Of a stretch of DNA of 64,000 nt, positions 24,492 through 33,724 are shown piece after piece. Source of the stretch: Rhodobacter viridis. GTDB lineage: Bacteria > Pseudomonadota > Alphaproteobacteria > Rhodobacterales > Rhodobacteraceae. The stretch covers positions 1 to 64,000 of the forward strand of contig NZ_QJTK01000016.1 in assembly GCF_003217355.1 (NCBI RefSeq), written 5' to 3'. The notes below the pieces were generated by a model. That model did no database searches. It was not told the origin of the DNA and saw only the letters and a program-made list of their open reading frames with translations. Every line of letters begins with the position of its first letter. Position 1 is the stretch's first letter. A program made the translations under genes and the position numbers.

Positions 24492-25406
24492 TGCCTGCGG
24501 GATAGCTGTCGCCTTGATCGCCGCGCGGGCGGCATCCCAGGCGCGGGCGGCCGCTTCCGAGCCGGGCGCTGCCTCGACCGGCTCCATGTGGCGCAGCAAC
24601 TCCTTCACCCGTTCCCAGGTTTCATCCATCGCCTGCGCCGCCAGCCGTGCGGCTTTCTTGCGATCGGCCTCGGACTGCGAATCCGACTGACTGGCGGCGC
24701 CGGTTTCGGTGGTTTCGGCAGCCGTCGAAACCGGGGTGTCGGCCACGGCGGTCGCGGTACCGGCGTCGGGGCGTTCGGCCCCCGGAATCAGATCCCACAT
24801 CGCATCGATGACCTGATCCAGCAGGTCCATCTTCGGGCCCCAATCTGCGGCAACGGTATCGGCCTGAATACGAGCGTCCGTCGCTTCACGCTCCTGCCCC
24901 GCAAGGATCTGCGCATAGGCATCATATTGCCCGGGATCATCGGCTCGGTTCATGTCGGCAAGGGTCTGCCGGATGCCCTCGGCCATGTGCGCCGCAATAT
25001 CGGCTGCCGCGCGGATCATGCTCATCAAGTTTCGCATCAGGTCGAGTTCGTCTTGCAACATATCCGGTGTGAGGATGGCGGTGCTGTCTTCGCCGTTGAT
25101 TGTCACCGCGATCGCACCAAAAACAGTAAAGCGGCCTTCCGTGGACACATGATCAGCAACTGTGACCCTATTGCCGCCCAGCGTCAGATTGTCCGTCTCG
25201 CCCGCCTCATAGGCACGCAATTGCCCCAGACTTTCGCGAAGCACGCTGAATTGCGCGTCGGGCGCCCAGTTTTGCGCGAGGCCAAGGGCGGTTTCGCGCG
25301 CCGCCTCGGCGTCGTCGAGGGAAAAGACCACGGCACTGCCGGTCGTGGCCGAGGAGGTATCTTGCGATTGCGCGCGCGGCGGCGCGGCGGAAATGGCGGA
25401 AATCAT
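24483..25406 (-). CDS. Unrecognised acidic/helical protein in the choline-sulfate locus
   Basis: I do not recognise this 307-residue protein. It has no signal peptide or membrane helix. It is Ala/Asp/Glu/Thr-rich, with a beta-rich part near residues 60-100 (TLGGNRVTVADHVSTEGRFTVFGAIAVTINGEDS) and a helical middle (DMLQDELDLMRNLMSMIRAAADIAAHMAEGI), then an Ala/Thr/Ser low-complexity linker (about 210-245) and a charged helical end (DRKKAARLAAQAMDETWERVKELLRHM). The start could be the ATG at 25409 or 25406. It lies 98 bases after the sulfatase maturase on the same strand and converges on the LysR gene. GC in 25,020-25,200 is lower than in neighbours. Confidence 0.72.
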   Translation of the reverse strand: MISAISAAPPRAQSQDTSSATTGSAVVFSLDDAEAARETALGLAQNWAPDAQFSVLRESLGQLRAYEAGETDNLTLGGNRVTVADHVSTEGRFTVFGAIAVTINGEDSTAILTPDMLQDELDLMRNLMSMIRAAADIAAHMAEGIRQTLADMNRADDPGQYDAYAQILAGQEREATDARIQADTVAADWGPKMDLLDQVIDAMWDLIPGAERPDAGTATAVADTPVSTAAETTETGAASQSDSQSEADRKKAARLAAQAMDETWERVKELLRHMEPVEAAPGSEAAARAWDAARAAIKATAIPQAST

Positions 25407-25504
25407 CACACTGGTCCTTCTGGATCGGTCCCCGGCACAGGATCGCGCGCGGGGATGAAGGAAACCTTGTCAGCACGGGGAAATACCTCGGGCATTTGAG
25501 CGGT

Positions 25505-26734
25505 TCAGCGGGGCTCGGCCATGATCGCCGCGGCGGGGCGGCCCGAGGTGATCAGCGCGCCCATGCGGCGCAGGCTGGGCGCGGCATGGCTCAGAAACAT
25601 CCGGTAGCCGTCGCAGAAATGGTTGATCCGGCCCGGCCCGCCCGGCTCGGGGGCGGTGCGATGTTTCGGGCAGCCGCCGTTGCATGCAAAGCGCCAGTCG
25701 CAGGCGCGGCAGGTGGCGCAAAGCCCCGCCTGCTTGTCCTTGCCGAAGCTCCGCGCTTTCGGCAGCGCGGCCAGCTCGCCCACGGGCCGCGCCTTGATGT
25801 TGCCCAGACGAAACTCGGGGTAGACATAGTGATCGCAGGCGAAAAGCCCGCCGTCCTGTTCCAGCGCCAGCGCCGTGCCGCAGGTCTCGGCAAAGACGCA
25901 CAGCCCCGCGGGTTCACCGAGCAGCAGGCCCAGCATCTCGTCGAAATGCTGCACGAAGATGCGGCCGACATCGCGGGCGATCCAATCGTCGAAAATCGCG
26001 CAGAGAAAGCGGCCATACTCCGCCCCGGTGATGCAAAAGGGCGCCAGAACCGCCCCCTTGTCGCCGCGCCCGGGGGCGCCTGCGCGGCGGCCGTCGGGCA
26101 GGAGGCGTTCATGCGCCGGGATGAATTGCAGGAATTCCGGGCCAAGTCCCGCCAGATAGCGATAGACCGCCACCGGATCGGCGACATTGGCCTGCGAGAC
26201 CACGGTCAGCAGATTGACCCTGACCCCGGCCCGCTGCAGCCGGTCAAGCCCGCGCAACACCGACGACGACGACGGCCGCCCGCGCCGGTCGGGCCGCGCC
26301 GCATCATGCATGTCGGGCGGACCATCGAGGCTGAGACCGACGAGAAAATCCTGCTCGGCAAAGAAGCTGGCCCAGGCCTCGGAGATCAGCGTGCCATTCG
26401 TCTGGATCAGGTTCGAGATCCGATACCCGGGCGGGCAGAGCCGGGTTTGCAACGCGACGAGGCGGCGAAACCACTCCAGCCCCATCAGCATCGGCTCGCC
26501 CCCTTGCCAGGCAAAGGAAATCTCGCGCAGGCCCGCCGCAGATTGGCTGGCGATGTAATCGGCGACAAACCGGCCAAGCACCGCATCGTCCATCCGGAAG
26601 CGATGGCCCACCGGAAACATCGCTTCTTTTTCAAGGTAATAGCAGTAGTCGCAGGCCAGATTGCAGCGCGGCCCGATGGGCTTTGCCATGACATGGAACG
26701 GATGGGCAGGCGGGGGGCGGCGCAGGCTGGACAT
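25505..26734 (-). CDS. Radical-SAM anaerobic sulfatase-maturating enzyme
   Basis: This 409-residue radical SAM protein converts the active-site cysteine of a sulfatase to formylglycine. The SAM cluster motif CNLACDYCYY lies near residue 24. The family-typical FAWQGGEPMLMG (SAM-binding GGE) and LIQTNGTLI follow. The C-terminal SPASM region carries many cysteines: CVFAETCG, CDHYVYPEFRLGNI, and GLCATCRACDWRFACNGGCPKHR. The substrate is almost certainly the C-x-P-x-R choline sulfatase at 21030. GGCPKHR is the conserved C-terminal signature of this group. It is separated from betC by three genes. Confidence 0.93.
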   Translation of the reverse strand: MSSLRRPPPAHPFHVMAKPIGPRCNLACDYCYYLEKEAMFPVGHRFRMDDAVLGRFVADYIASQSAAGLREISFAWQGGEPMLMGLEWFRRLVALQTRLCPPGYRISNLIQTNGTLISEAWASFFAEQDFLVGLSLDGPPDMHDAARPDRRGRPSSSSVLRGLDRLQRAGVRVNLLTVVSQANVADPVAVYRYLAGLGPEFLQFIPAHERLLPDGRRAGAPGRGDKGAVLAPFCITGAEYGRFLCAIFDDWIARDVGRIFVQHFDEMLGLLLGEPAGLCVFAETCGTALALEQDGGLFACDHYVYPEFRLGNIKARPVGELAALPKARSFGKDKQAGLCATCRACDWRFACNGGCPKHRTAPEPGGPGRINHFCDGYRMFLSHAAPSLRRMGALITSGRPAAAIMAEPR

Positions 26735-26776
26735 GGGCCGACTATGCGGCGGCCCGCTGCCCGCGACAAGGGCGGC

Positions 26777-29700
26777 TCAGGCGCGGCGCGCCTCCAGCGT
26801 GCAGAACCGCGCGAAATCCTCGGCCGAAAGCGGCATCGAGAACAGATAGCCCTGCAGCACGTCGCAGCCCAGATCGCGCAGGATATCGGCCTGCGCCCGG
26901 GTCTCGACCCCCTCGGCGACCGTCGCGATGCCCAGCGTCTCGGCGATCTCGACGATGGCCCGCACAAGGTTCTTTGACCGCGGATCCCGCGCCACCGGGG
27001 CGACGATGCGCTGATCGATCTTCAGCGCCGAGGGCGCGATCTGCATCAGCCCGATGATCGAGGCATGACCCGAGCCGAAATCGTCGATCTCGATCTCGAT
27101 CCCCGCATCGCGGATCGCATCAAGGTGGAAACGGAACACCTCGCTTTCCTCCTCGACCAGAATCGATTCCAGCAGTTCGAAGGTCACCTTGGTCTCGCCA
27201 TCGGAAATCGCCCGCGCCGCGCGCACCACATCGGGATCATGCATCCGCCCGGCCGAGACGTTGAAGCTGATCTTCGGCACATGCAGCCCCTGCGCCCGCC
27301 AGAAGGCCAGCGCCTCGCCCGATTTCTCCATCATCACCCGGTCGATCTCCGGCACCAGCCGCAACTGCTGCGCCACATGCATGAAGGCATCCGGCGCCAG
27401 CAGGCCGCGTTCGGGGTGACGCCAGCGCAAAAGCGTTTCGACCCCGGTCAGCCGCCCATCCGACGACGCCACCTGCGACTGGAAGAAGGGAATGAACTCG
27501 TCGCGCTCGAGCCCCTCCTGAATTTCACCCGCCAGCTTGCGGTCGAACAGGATGTTCTGGCGCAACTCGGGGGTGAAGAACTCCATCCGGCTCCGCCCGC
27601 CCTCTTTCGCGCGGTAAAGCGCGGCATCGGCGAAAAGCTGGATCTCGGTGCCCATCCCGGCGATATCCTCGGTCTCGGCAATCCCGAAAGAGGCGCCGAA
27701 CCGGCATTGCCGCCCCTCGAACATCAGCGGTTCGGAGAGGCGCGCCTGCATCCGCTCGACCACCTCGCGCGCATGGCTGCCGGACTGCCCCGGCGAGAGG
27801 ATGATCGAAAATTCGTCGCCGCCGATCCGCGCCGCGAAATCGCCGCCGCGCAGTTCCGCGCGCAGCACGTCGGCCACCCGTTGCAGCACCATGTCCCCGG
27901 CCTCGTGACCGAGCGTGTCATTGACATGCTTGAAGTGATCGAGATCGACGCGGATCAGCACGCATTCCTGCGGCCCGCCGGCCGCCGCTTCGGAAATGCG
28001 CTTGGCCAGAACATTGTCGTAGCTGCGTCGGTTCGGCAGGCCGGTCAGCCCGTCATGCAGCGCCTGGCGTTCGTTCTCGGCCCGCATTTCCTCGGCCAGC
28101 CGATGCGCGCGGCGCAATTCAGCTTCGCGCGCGACATCGGCCGTGACGTCATGCAGCGCCCCGGTCCAGACCACCGAACCATCGGGCTGCCCCTTGGAGG
28201 TGGCCGAGTTGGCCAGCCAGATATCCCCGCGCGTCGGGTGCTTGACGCGAAAACGCTGGTTCCACAGGTCGAGATTGGAGGGGCCCGCCCCCTGCCCGGT
28301 CAGGAAATCCGGCAGCTCGTCGAATTGCACGTTGGCAAACAGATCCTCGACCGCGATCGATTGCGAGAACAGCCCGAATTCGATTCCCAGAAGATCCTCG
28401 AGATAGGGGCTCGCATAGGGGAAAGAGGCACTGCCATCGGGGAAGCGGCGGAATTCGTAAAGCCCGACCGGCGCGATCGAGGCAATCGAGGCCAGACGTT
28501 CATGCACCTCGTGCATCGCCTCGGCGGTCTGCTCCTCGCGGCGCTTGGCCTCGATCCGCTCGGTCACATCCATCGCATTGCCGTACCAGATGATGGTGCC
28601 GTCTTCCTGCGGGAAGGGGCTGGCCGAGACATGCAGCCAGCGCAAGCCGCGCGCGTGATGGGTGATGCGATGCAGGATCTCGAACCGGGTCAGGGTCTCG
28701 ACCGATTGCATGACCGCGGCTTTGACCTGCGGGATGTCGTCGGCCGGGATATGGGTGAAGACGGTGGCGCCGTCGGCCTCCAGCGCCTCGCGCGAGACAC
28801 CGAGCAGGCCGGGAAGCGCCGCGGAGATGAAGTTGAACTTGAAATGCCCGTCCAGTTCGCGCTGCCATTCGAAAATCGCGCCGGGCGAGTTCTCGGCCAT
28901 CGTCACCATGCGGTCATGCGCACGGCGCACCGCTTCGGCGGCGATTTCGGTCTGCTGCGTCATCCGCACCTGTTCGGTGACATCGAAGATCGTGCCAAAC
29001 CAGAGCGTCGCCCCGTCTTCCTGCGCGAAAGGAAGGGACGAGACGGTCAACCAGCGCCGCCCCACATCGGGCAGATCGACCGGGAACCGCGCCTCGAAGG
29101 GCGCGCCATCGGTTCGTGACCGCTCGATCCGCTCCAAAAGCTCGTGACAGGTGTCCTTCGGAACATTCTGAAACACCGTCTCGCCGCGGCGCTCGATGGC
29201 CGCGCGCGAGACGCCGAGCATGGTCGGGAACTTGGCGCTGAAATAGGGCATGAAGATCGAGCCGTCGGCATTGCGGCGATATTCGAACAGCGCCCCGGGC
29301 GCATTGTCGGCCAGGGTATCCAGTCGCGCGCGCGCTTTGTGGGCCTTGTCGGCCTCTTCCGCCAGACGCCGCTCGTTTTCCTTCGACTGGTCGATGGAGA
29401 TGATCGCCCCCGCCAGCAGATAGGGCAGCCCCTTGTCGGAGCGATCGACACGGCGGGCGACCGCGCGATACCAATGATAGCTGCCATCGGCATGAAGGCA
29501 GCGGTGCTCATGGTTGTAAATGTCGGTCTCGCCCGCCTTCAACCGCTCCATCGCAACGACGGCCCCGGGCAGATCTTCGGGATGGATCCGGCTGCGCCAG
29601 CCGGCGTCGGTCGACGGGAAGGCCCCCGGGTCAAGATCGAAAAGCCGGTAGGTCTCGTCCGGGGTCCAGCCTTCGTCAAGATCCGGGCTGGCGCTGAAAT

Positions 29701-31072
29701 GGCCGACCCCCGCGCAGAGCCCGGAGGTGCGCAGCAGTTCTCCGCGCTCCTCGGCCCGGTCGCGCAGCTTTTGCGCCTCGTCGAGCGCCGCGGAAAGCCG
29801 CGCCTCGATCGCCTTCGCCTCATCGATGCGGGTGAAACCGCCGCTGACCAGGAACGGCAGGCCGCGGTCGGAACGGTCGATCTTGCGCGCGACGGTGCGA
29901 TACCAGTGATAGCTGCCGTCCTTGTGGCGCAACCGATGCTCTGAGGTGAACACCGGCGCGCGATCGAAAATCAGATCCTCCATCTTGGCGATGGCCTCGG
30001 GCAGATCGTCGGGATGGAGCAGGCTGCGCCAACCCGCGTCGTTCGGGACGAAGTCCCCCGGTTCATACCCCATATGTCGATAGCATTCGTCGGGCATCCA
30101 GGCTTCGCCGAGCGCGGCGCAGACCGACCAGACGGCCGTTTCCCCGCAGATCAGCGCCGTGGTCAGGGTGTCGGCCGTCGCCTGCGCCGCAGCACGGGCG
30201 GCCTCGGCCTCGGCGAGAGCTTCGGCAAGCCGGGCCTCCTGCGCCTTGCGTTCGCTGATATCGGTCAGGCTGCCACAGATCATCGCGGGCAGGCCCTGTT
30301 CGGCCCGATCCACGAGCCGCCCGCGCGAAGTGATCCAGGTCCAGCCGCCATCGGCCCGCTTGAGGCGTAAATCATGGCAGAAGGCGTCGATCTTGCCCGC
30401 CATCAGATCATGGAATTCCTCGGCAACCCGCGACAGATCCTCGGGATGGATCAGGCTGTTCAAAACCGGCAGGTCGATGTGGAAATCGGCGGGGTAGCCA
30501 AGCATCGTCGACAGATGCGGGCTGATCCGCCCCACCCCGCGTTCAGGGAAGCGATACCACGGCACGACATTGCTGTTCTCGGTCGAGATCCGCAGGATGT
30601 CGGCACGTTCCAGCGCGCGATCGCGCACCAGATCGAAGTCCTTGCGCGCGCCGGAGGCGGCGCAGCGTAAGGCCCCCGGCATCGCCCCGCATTCCTTGCC
30701 AAGCCGCGGCACCGTCTCGAGGATCTGCAGCGCCCAGAGCTGCTCGGGCTGCGCGCCGGCAATGGGCCAGAGCGTGACATCGGCACAGGGCGGGGTCTCT
30801 TCGTCGCTCTCCAGATCGACCCGGAATCGCTGCGACATCCCGGCCCCGACAGCGCGCCCGGCATCGACAATGCGGGTGATGCGGGCACCAAGCTCGCAAG
30901 GCAGCACCTCCGCGACCGGGCGAGAGATCAGCTCGGGTCCGAAATCGGACTCTCCGTAACAGCGATGCGCTTCGGCATTGGCCCAGAGCACCTGCGCCGT
31001 TCGGGACAAGACGAAAGCCGCGCCGGGAAACCCGTCGAACATGATGCGCAGCTGCGCCAGATCCCCAGACAT
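26777..31072 (-). CDS. Large multi-PAS GGDEF/EAL protein (cyclic di-GMP turnover)
   Basis: The 1431-residue cytoplasmic sensor has about seven PAS/PAC modules in series (roughly residues 1-120, 150-275, 295-420, 440-565, 585-710, 725-850 and 865-990), each closing with a PAC-like phrase such as HWYRTVARKIDRSDRG or VTERIEA. A GGDEF domain follows with an intact motif at residue 1084 (RIGGDEFSI). The EAL domain (about 1185-1425) has VETLLRW, so the signature is ETL with the catalytic glutamate kept; NVSAGR, DDFGSGHAS, KIDQRIV and AEGVET are present. Both activities are plausible. No membrane segments are seen. It is a single gene with AT-rich palindromic upstream DNA. Confidence 0.92.
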   Translation of the reverse strand: MSGDLAQLRIMFDGFPGAAFVLSRTAQVLWANAEAHRCYGESDFGPELISRPVAEVLPCELGARITRIVDAGRAVGAGMSQRFRVDLESDEETPPCADVTLWPIAGAQPEQLWALQILETVPRLGKECGAMPGALRCAASGARKDFDLVRDRALERADILRISTENSNVVPWYRFPERGVGRISPHLSTMLGYPADFHIDLPVLNSLIHPEDLSRVAEEFHDLMAGKIDAFCHDLRLKRADGGWTWITSRGRLVDRAEQGLPAMICGSLTDISERKAQEARLAEALAEAEAARAAAQATADTLTTALICGETAVWSVCAALGEAWMPDECYRHMGYEPGDFVPNDAGWRSLLHPDDLPEAIAKMEDLIFDRAPVFTSEHRLRHKDGSYHWYRTVARKIDRSDRGLPFLVSGGFTRIDEAKAIEARLSAALDEAQKLRDRAEERGELLRTSGLCAGVGHFSASPDLDEGWTPDETYRLFDLDPGAFPSTDAGWRSRIHPEDLPGAVVAMERLKAGETDIYNHEHRCLHADGSYHWYRAVARRVDRSDKGLPYLLAGAIISIDQSKENERRLAEEADKAHKARARLDTLADNAPGALFEYRRNADGSIFMPYFSAKFPTMLGVSRAAIERRGETVFQNVPKDTCHELLERIERSRTDGAPFEARFPVDLPDVGRRWLTVSSLPFAQEDGATLWFGTIFDVTEQVRMTQQTEIAAEAVRRAHDRMVTMAENSPGAIFEWQRELDGHFKFNFISAALPGLLGVSREALEADGATVFTHIPADDIPQVKAAVMQSVETLTRFEILHRITHHARGLRWLHVSASPFPQEDGTIIWYGNAMDVTERIEAKRREEQTAEAMHEVHERLASIASIAPVGLYEFRRFPDGSASFPYASPYLEDLLGIEFGLFSQSIAVEDLFANVQFDELPDFLTGQGAGPSNLDLWNQRFRVKHPTRGDIWLANSATSKGQPDGSVVWTGALHDVTADVAREAELRRAHRLAEEMRAENERQALHDGLTGLPNRRSYDNVLAKRISEAAAGGPQECVLIRVDLDHFKHVNDTLGHEAGDMVLQRVADVLRAELRGGDFAARIGGDEFSIILSPGQSGSHAREVVERMQARLSEPLMFEGRQCRFGASFGIAETEDIAGMGTEIQLFADAALYRAKEGGRSRMEFFTPELRQNILFDRKLAGEIQEGLERDEFIPFFQSQVASSDGRLTGVETLLRWRHPERGLLAPDAFMHVAQQLRLVPEIDRVMMEKSGEALAFWRAQGLHVPKISFNVSAGRMHDPDVVRAARAISDGETKVTFELLESILVEEESEVFRFHLDAIRDAGIEIEIDDFGSGHASIIGLMQIAPSALKIDQRIVAPVARDPRSKNLVRAIVEIAETLGIATVAEGVETRAQADILRDLGCDVLQGYLFSMPLSAEDFARFCTLEARRA

Positions 31073-31141
31073 GGACGCCTCGTCGAAGCCTTTGCCAGCC
31101 CGGATGATTCAACCCAATAGATTAAAGATAGACTTCGAAAA

Positions 31142-31155
31142 CTTCGAATTCGAAG
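31142..31155. promoter_or_regulatory. Palindrome upstream of the PAS-GGDEF-EAL gene
   Basis: CTTCGAATTCGAAG is a perfect 14-base palindrome, and a further TTCGAA lies 8 bases to its left in the same AT-rich 107-base gap. It is 70 bases from the start of the PAS-GGDEF-EAL gene. It may be an operator, or part of the end of the preceding dapE-acetyltransferase transcript. Confidence 0.4.
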
Positions 31156-31179
31156 CTTGACCGCATTTTTCGCAAAGCT

Positions 31180-31605
31180 TCACGATCCGGAAAGCAGCGC
31201 CTTTTCCATTTCGCGGTGCGGAATGCCGGCATCGTCATAGACCGGGCCGCAGACACGAAAGCCAAGACTTTCGTAAAAGGGCATCGCCTGCACCTGCGCG
31301 CCCAAGGTCACGCGGGCACAGCCCTGCGCCGCAAGCCGCGTGCAGCCCTCGCGGATCAGCGCCTTGCCAAGCCCGGTGCCGCGCGCCGCGCGATCGACGC
31401 AGACGCGGCCGATCTTGCCCTCGGGCCCCGCAACGAACAACCGGGCCGTGCCAAGCGGCGTGTCGCCCTCCAGCGCCAGCAGATGGATCGCCTGCGCGTC
31501 GAGATCATCCCATTCCTCGGCCTCGGAAACGCCCTGTTCCTCGATGAAGACCGCGCGGCGCAGCGCATGAACGGCGGTCAGATCGGTGGTCGCGACGATC
31601 TTCAT
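31180..31605 (-). CDS. GNAT-family N-acetyltransferase coupled to dapE
   Basis: The 141-residue protein is a GNAT acetyltransferase resembling the ElaA/YjcF-type group. It shows [19 protein letters not shown] near residue 20, the acetyl-CoA P-loop region [21 protein letters not shown] near residue 70, and the C-terminal [27 protein letters not shown], whose HREM phrase is typical of ElaA-like proteins. The ATG at 31605 overlaps the dapE stop (ATGA), so it is translationally coupled. The acceptor substrate is unknown. Confidence 0.88.
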   Translation of the reverse strand: MKIVATTDLTAVHALRRAVFIEEQGVSEAEEWDDLDAQAIHLLALEGDTPLGTARLFVAGPEGKIGRVCVDRAARGTGLGKALIREGCTRLAAQGCARVTLGAQVQAMPFYESLGFRVCGPVYDDAGIPHREMEKALLSGS

Positions 31606-32741
31606 GCGAAGTAATCGCGCAGACAGCGGGCGTAGATCGCCTTCAGCCGGGTGATCTGCTCGACCTCGATCCGTTCGTCGACCTGATGCATGGTCTTGCC
31701 GACCAGACCGAATTCCAGAACCGGGCAATGGTTCTTGACGAAGCGCGCATCCGACGTGCCGCCCGAGGTGGAGAGCACCGGGACAAGGCCGGTTTCCGAG
31801 ACCACCGCGCGGCTGACCATCGCCACGAATTCGCCGGGCGGGGTCAGGAAGCTTTCGCCCGAGACCTCGGTGCAAAGCGTCACGCTTGTGCCGGTCTCGG
31901 CTTCGATCTCGGCGATCAGACCGCGGGCCCAAGTCTCGATCTTCGTCGAACTATGGGCATCGTTGAAGCGGATGTTCACCGTCGCCCGCGCCTTCGCCGG
32001 GATCACGTTGTTCGCGGGGTTGCCGCAATCGATCGTGGTGATCTGCAACGTCGAGGCCTCGAAATGCTCGGTGCCGCGGTCAAGCGGCTCGGCCGTCATC
32101 CGGCCCAGCAGGTCAACGAGCGCGTGCAGCGGGTTTTTCGCCCGGTGCGGATAGGCGGAATGGCCCTGCACCCCCTCGACCTCGATATAGAAGGTCATCG
32201 AGCCGCGACGGCCGATCTTCATCATGTCGCCAAGCCGCTCGGGGCAGGTCGGCTCGCCCACGAGACAAACCGACATCGCCTCGCCCTCGGCCGCCATCCA
32301 GTCGAGAAGCGCGACGGTGCCATCCTTGCCCGGGCCTTCCTCGTCGCCGGTGATGGTCAGGATGATGGCGCCCTCGGGCGGGGTCGTGGTGACGAAATCG
32401 ACGGCGGCGGCGACAAAGGCCGCGACGCCGGATTTCATGTCGGTGGCGCCGCGCCCCCACAGCACCCCGTCGATCACCGCGCCGGAAAACGGGTCCTGCG
32501 TCCAGGCGGCCGCATCGCCCACCGGCACGACATCGGTATGGCCGTTGAAGCCGAAGGTCTTCACCCCCTTCGCGCCCCAGCGCGCAAACAGGTTTGGCGT
32601 GCCGTTGCGATCGACCCGCGTGCAGGCAAAACCCGCCGCCGACAGCACCCGTTCCAGCAACACCAGCGCGCCGCCGTCGACGGGCGTGACCGAAGGGCAG
32701 CGGATCAGATCGGCGGTGAGTTGAACGGGGTCGAGGGTCAT
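31602..32741 (-). CDS. dapE: DapE, succinyl-diaminopimelate desuccinylase
   Basis: DapE removes succinate from N-succinyl-LL-diaminopimelate in lysine and peptidoglycan-precursor synthesis. The 379-residue M20 metallopeptidase-fold enzyme shows [12 protein letters not shown] near residue 67 (metal histidine and aspartate), [15 protein letters not shown] near residue 100, [11 protein letters not shown] near residue 133 and [14 protein letters not shown] near residue 160. [22 protein letters not shown] closes the active site. The ATG at 32741 follows AGGAG; the longer ORF has no ribosome site. Confidence 0.96.
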   Translation of the reverse strand: MTLDPVQLTADLIRCPSVTPVDGGALVLLERVLSAAGFACTRVDRNGTPNLFARWGAKGVKTFGFNGHTDVVPVGDAAAWTQDPFSGAVIDGVLWGRGATDMKSGVAAFVAAAVDFVTTTPPEGAIILTITGDEEGPGKDGTVALLDWMAAEGEAMSVCLVGEPTCPERLGDMMKIGRRGSMTFYIEVEGVQGHSAYPHRAKNPLHALVDLLGRMTAEPLDRGTEHFEASTLQITTIDCGNPANNVIPAKARATVNIRFNDAHSSTKIETWARGLIAEIEAETGTSVTLCTEVSGESFLTPPGEFVAMVSRAVVSETGLVPVLSTSGGTSDARFVKNHCPVLEFGLVGKTMHQVDERIEVEQITRLKAIYARCLRDYFA

Positions 32742-33030
32742 CGGTTGCTCCTGTGCGATGCCTTGGATTAGCCCCGCTTTCCCCCCCGTGCAATGCCCGA
32801 GGACGCGGGCCTCAACCCTGGGTGTTGCGCCCGGGTCACCTCCGCTTCGATCACCCCGCCTCACGGAAAATTTCGTTTCCAAGCGGGGTTAAGCTGACTT
32901 ACGGTTGAACAAAATCAAGACGACCCGAGGCAGGGCACACGAGCAGGGCAGAATCGCCCACCCCCAGACAGGCCGGATGGCCGAGACGGACGGGAGTTTC
33001 CCGGCTCGATGATGTTTTGCCCGCAGGTGA

Positions 33031-33717
33031 ATGGGGCAAGAGATGGCGTTTGGCAGAGTTCTGGGACTGGATCCCTCGGTGACCGCGGTGCAGATCGCGC
33101 GGTCGATTTTCGGAGAGGGTCCGATGGTTTCGGCGCTGCGCGAGCGCATGGGACCGGTGAAGGATCTCGAACCGCTGGTCGAGCGCCCGAAGCTGCACGA
33201 AGGCTTCGTCGCGGGCACGCGGATCTCGACGCTCGCCGGTCTGCGCCGGGTCGAAACGCTGAAAGCCGGCGACATGGTCGAAACGCAGGATGCCGGCGCG
33301 CAGCCGATCGTGCGCATCGAGCGGATGCGCCTGCCCGCGCTGCGGGCGCAGGCGCCGATCCGCTTTGCCGCCGGAGCGCATGGTGCCGAACGCGAAGTGC
33401 TGGTTGCCCCGAACCAGCGCGTTCTGGTGCGGGATCCGGTTCTGGAAGTGCTGTTTGGCGAGGCCGAAGTTCTGGTCGCCGCCCGCACCCTCGTCGATGG
33501 CGAGATGGTCTCGCGGGTTCCCGGCGGCGCGGTGGACTATGTCCGCATCGTCTTCGACGCCTCGCACATGATCTTTGCCGAAGGGATGGCGGTGGAATGT
33601 TTCCGCCCCGGTCCGCGCCCGACACCGGGCGACACCCAACCCGTCACCGCCGAACCGGGGGCGCCGCGGATGCTGCGCACCCTGGAGTCGCAGATGATGC
33701 GCAAGCTGGTGATCTGA
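33031..33717 (+). CDS. Hint-domain protein, apparently lacking catalytic residues
   Basis: The 228-residue protein contains a Hedgehog/intein-type (Hint_2) domain: FVAGTRISTLAGLRRVETLKAGDMVETQDAGAQPIV near residue 63, then APNQRVLVRDPVLEVLFGEAEVLVAARTLVDGE near residue 126. In self-cleaving relatives the first block starts with Cys (CFxxGT) and the second has a histidine (SPQHRV). Here both are replaced (GFVAGT, APNQRV), so autocatalysis seems unlikely. A C-terminal helical tail (LRTLESQMMRKLVI) follows. Starts at 33031 or 33043 are both possible. It lies 7 bases before a second Hint gene and is probably co-transcribed with it. Confidence 0.75.
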   Translation: MGQEMAFGRVLGLDPSVTAVQIARSIFGEGPMVSALRERMGPVKDLEPLVERPKLHEGFVAGTRISTLAGLRRVETLKAGDMVETQDAGAQPIVRIERMRLPALRAQAPIRFAAGAHGAEREVLVAPNQRVLVRDPVLEVLFGEAEVLVAARTLVDGEMVSRVPGGAVDYVRIVFDASHMIFAEGMAVECFRPGPRPTPGDTQPVTAEPGAPRMLRTLESQMMRKLVI

Positions 33718-33724
33718 GGGGGCG

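Noticed and set aside
27065-29119. A 684-codon plus-strand open frame opposite the PAS-GGDEF-EAL gene.
   Set aside because: The composition is Arg/Gly/His/Gln-rich with no domain, and the minus strand carries clear GGDEF, EAL and PAS motifs.
32854-32888. Imperfect hairpin CCCCGC...GCGGGG with inner GGAAA/TTTCC between dapE and the first Hint gene.
   Set aside because: It could be a leader structure, but there is no T-run or upstream plus-strand gene to terminate. The 289-base gap otherwise shows nothing I can support.
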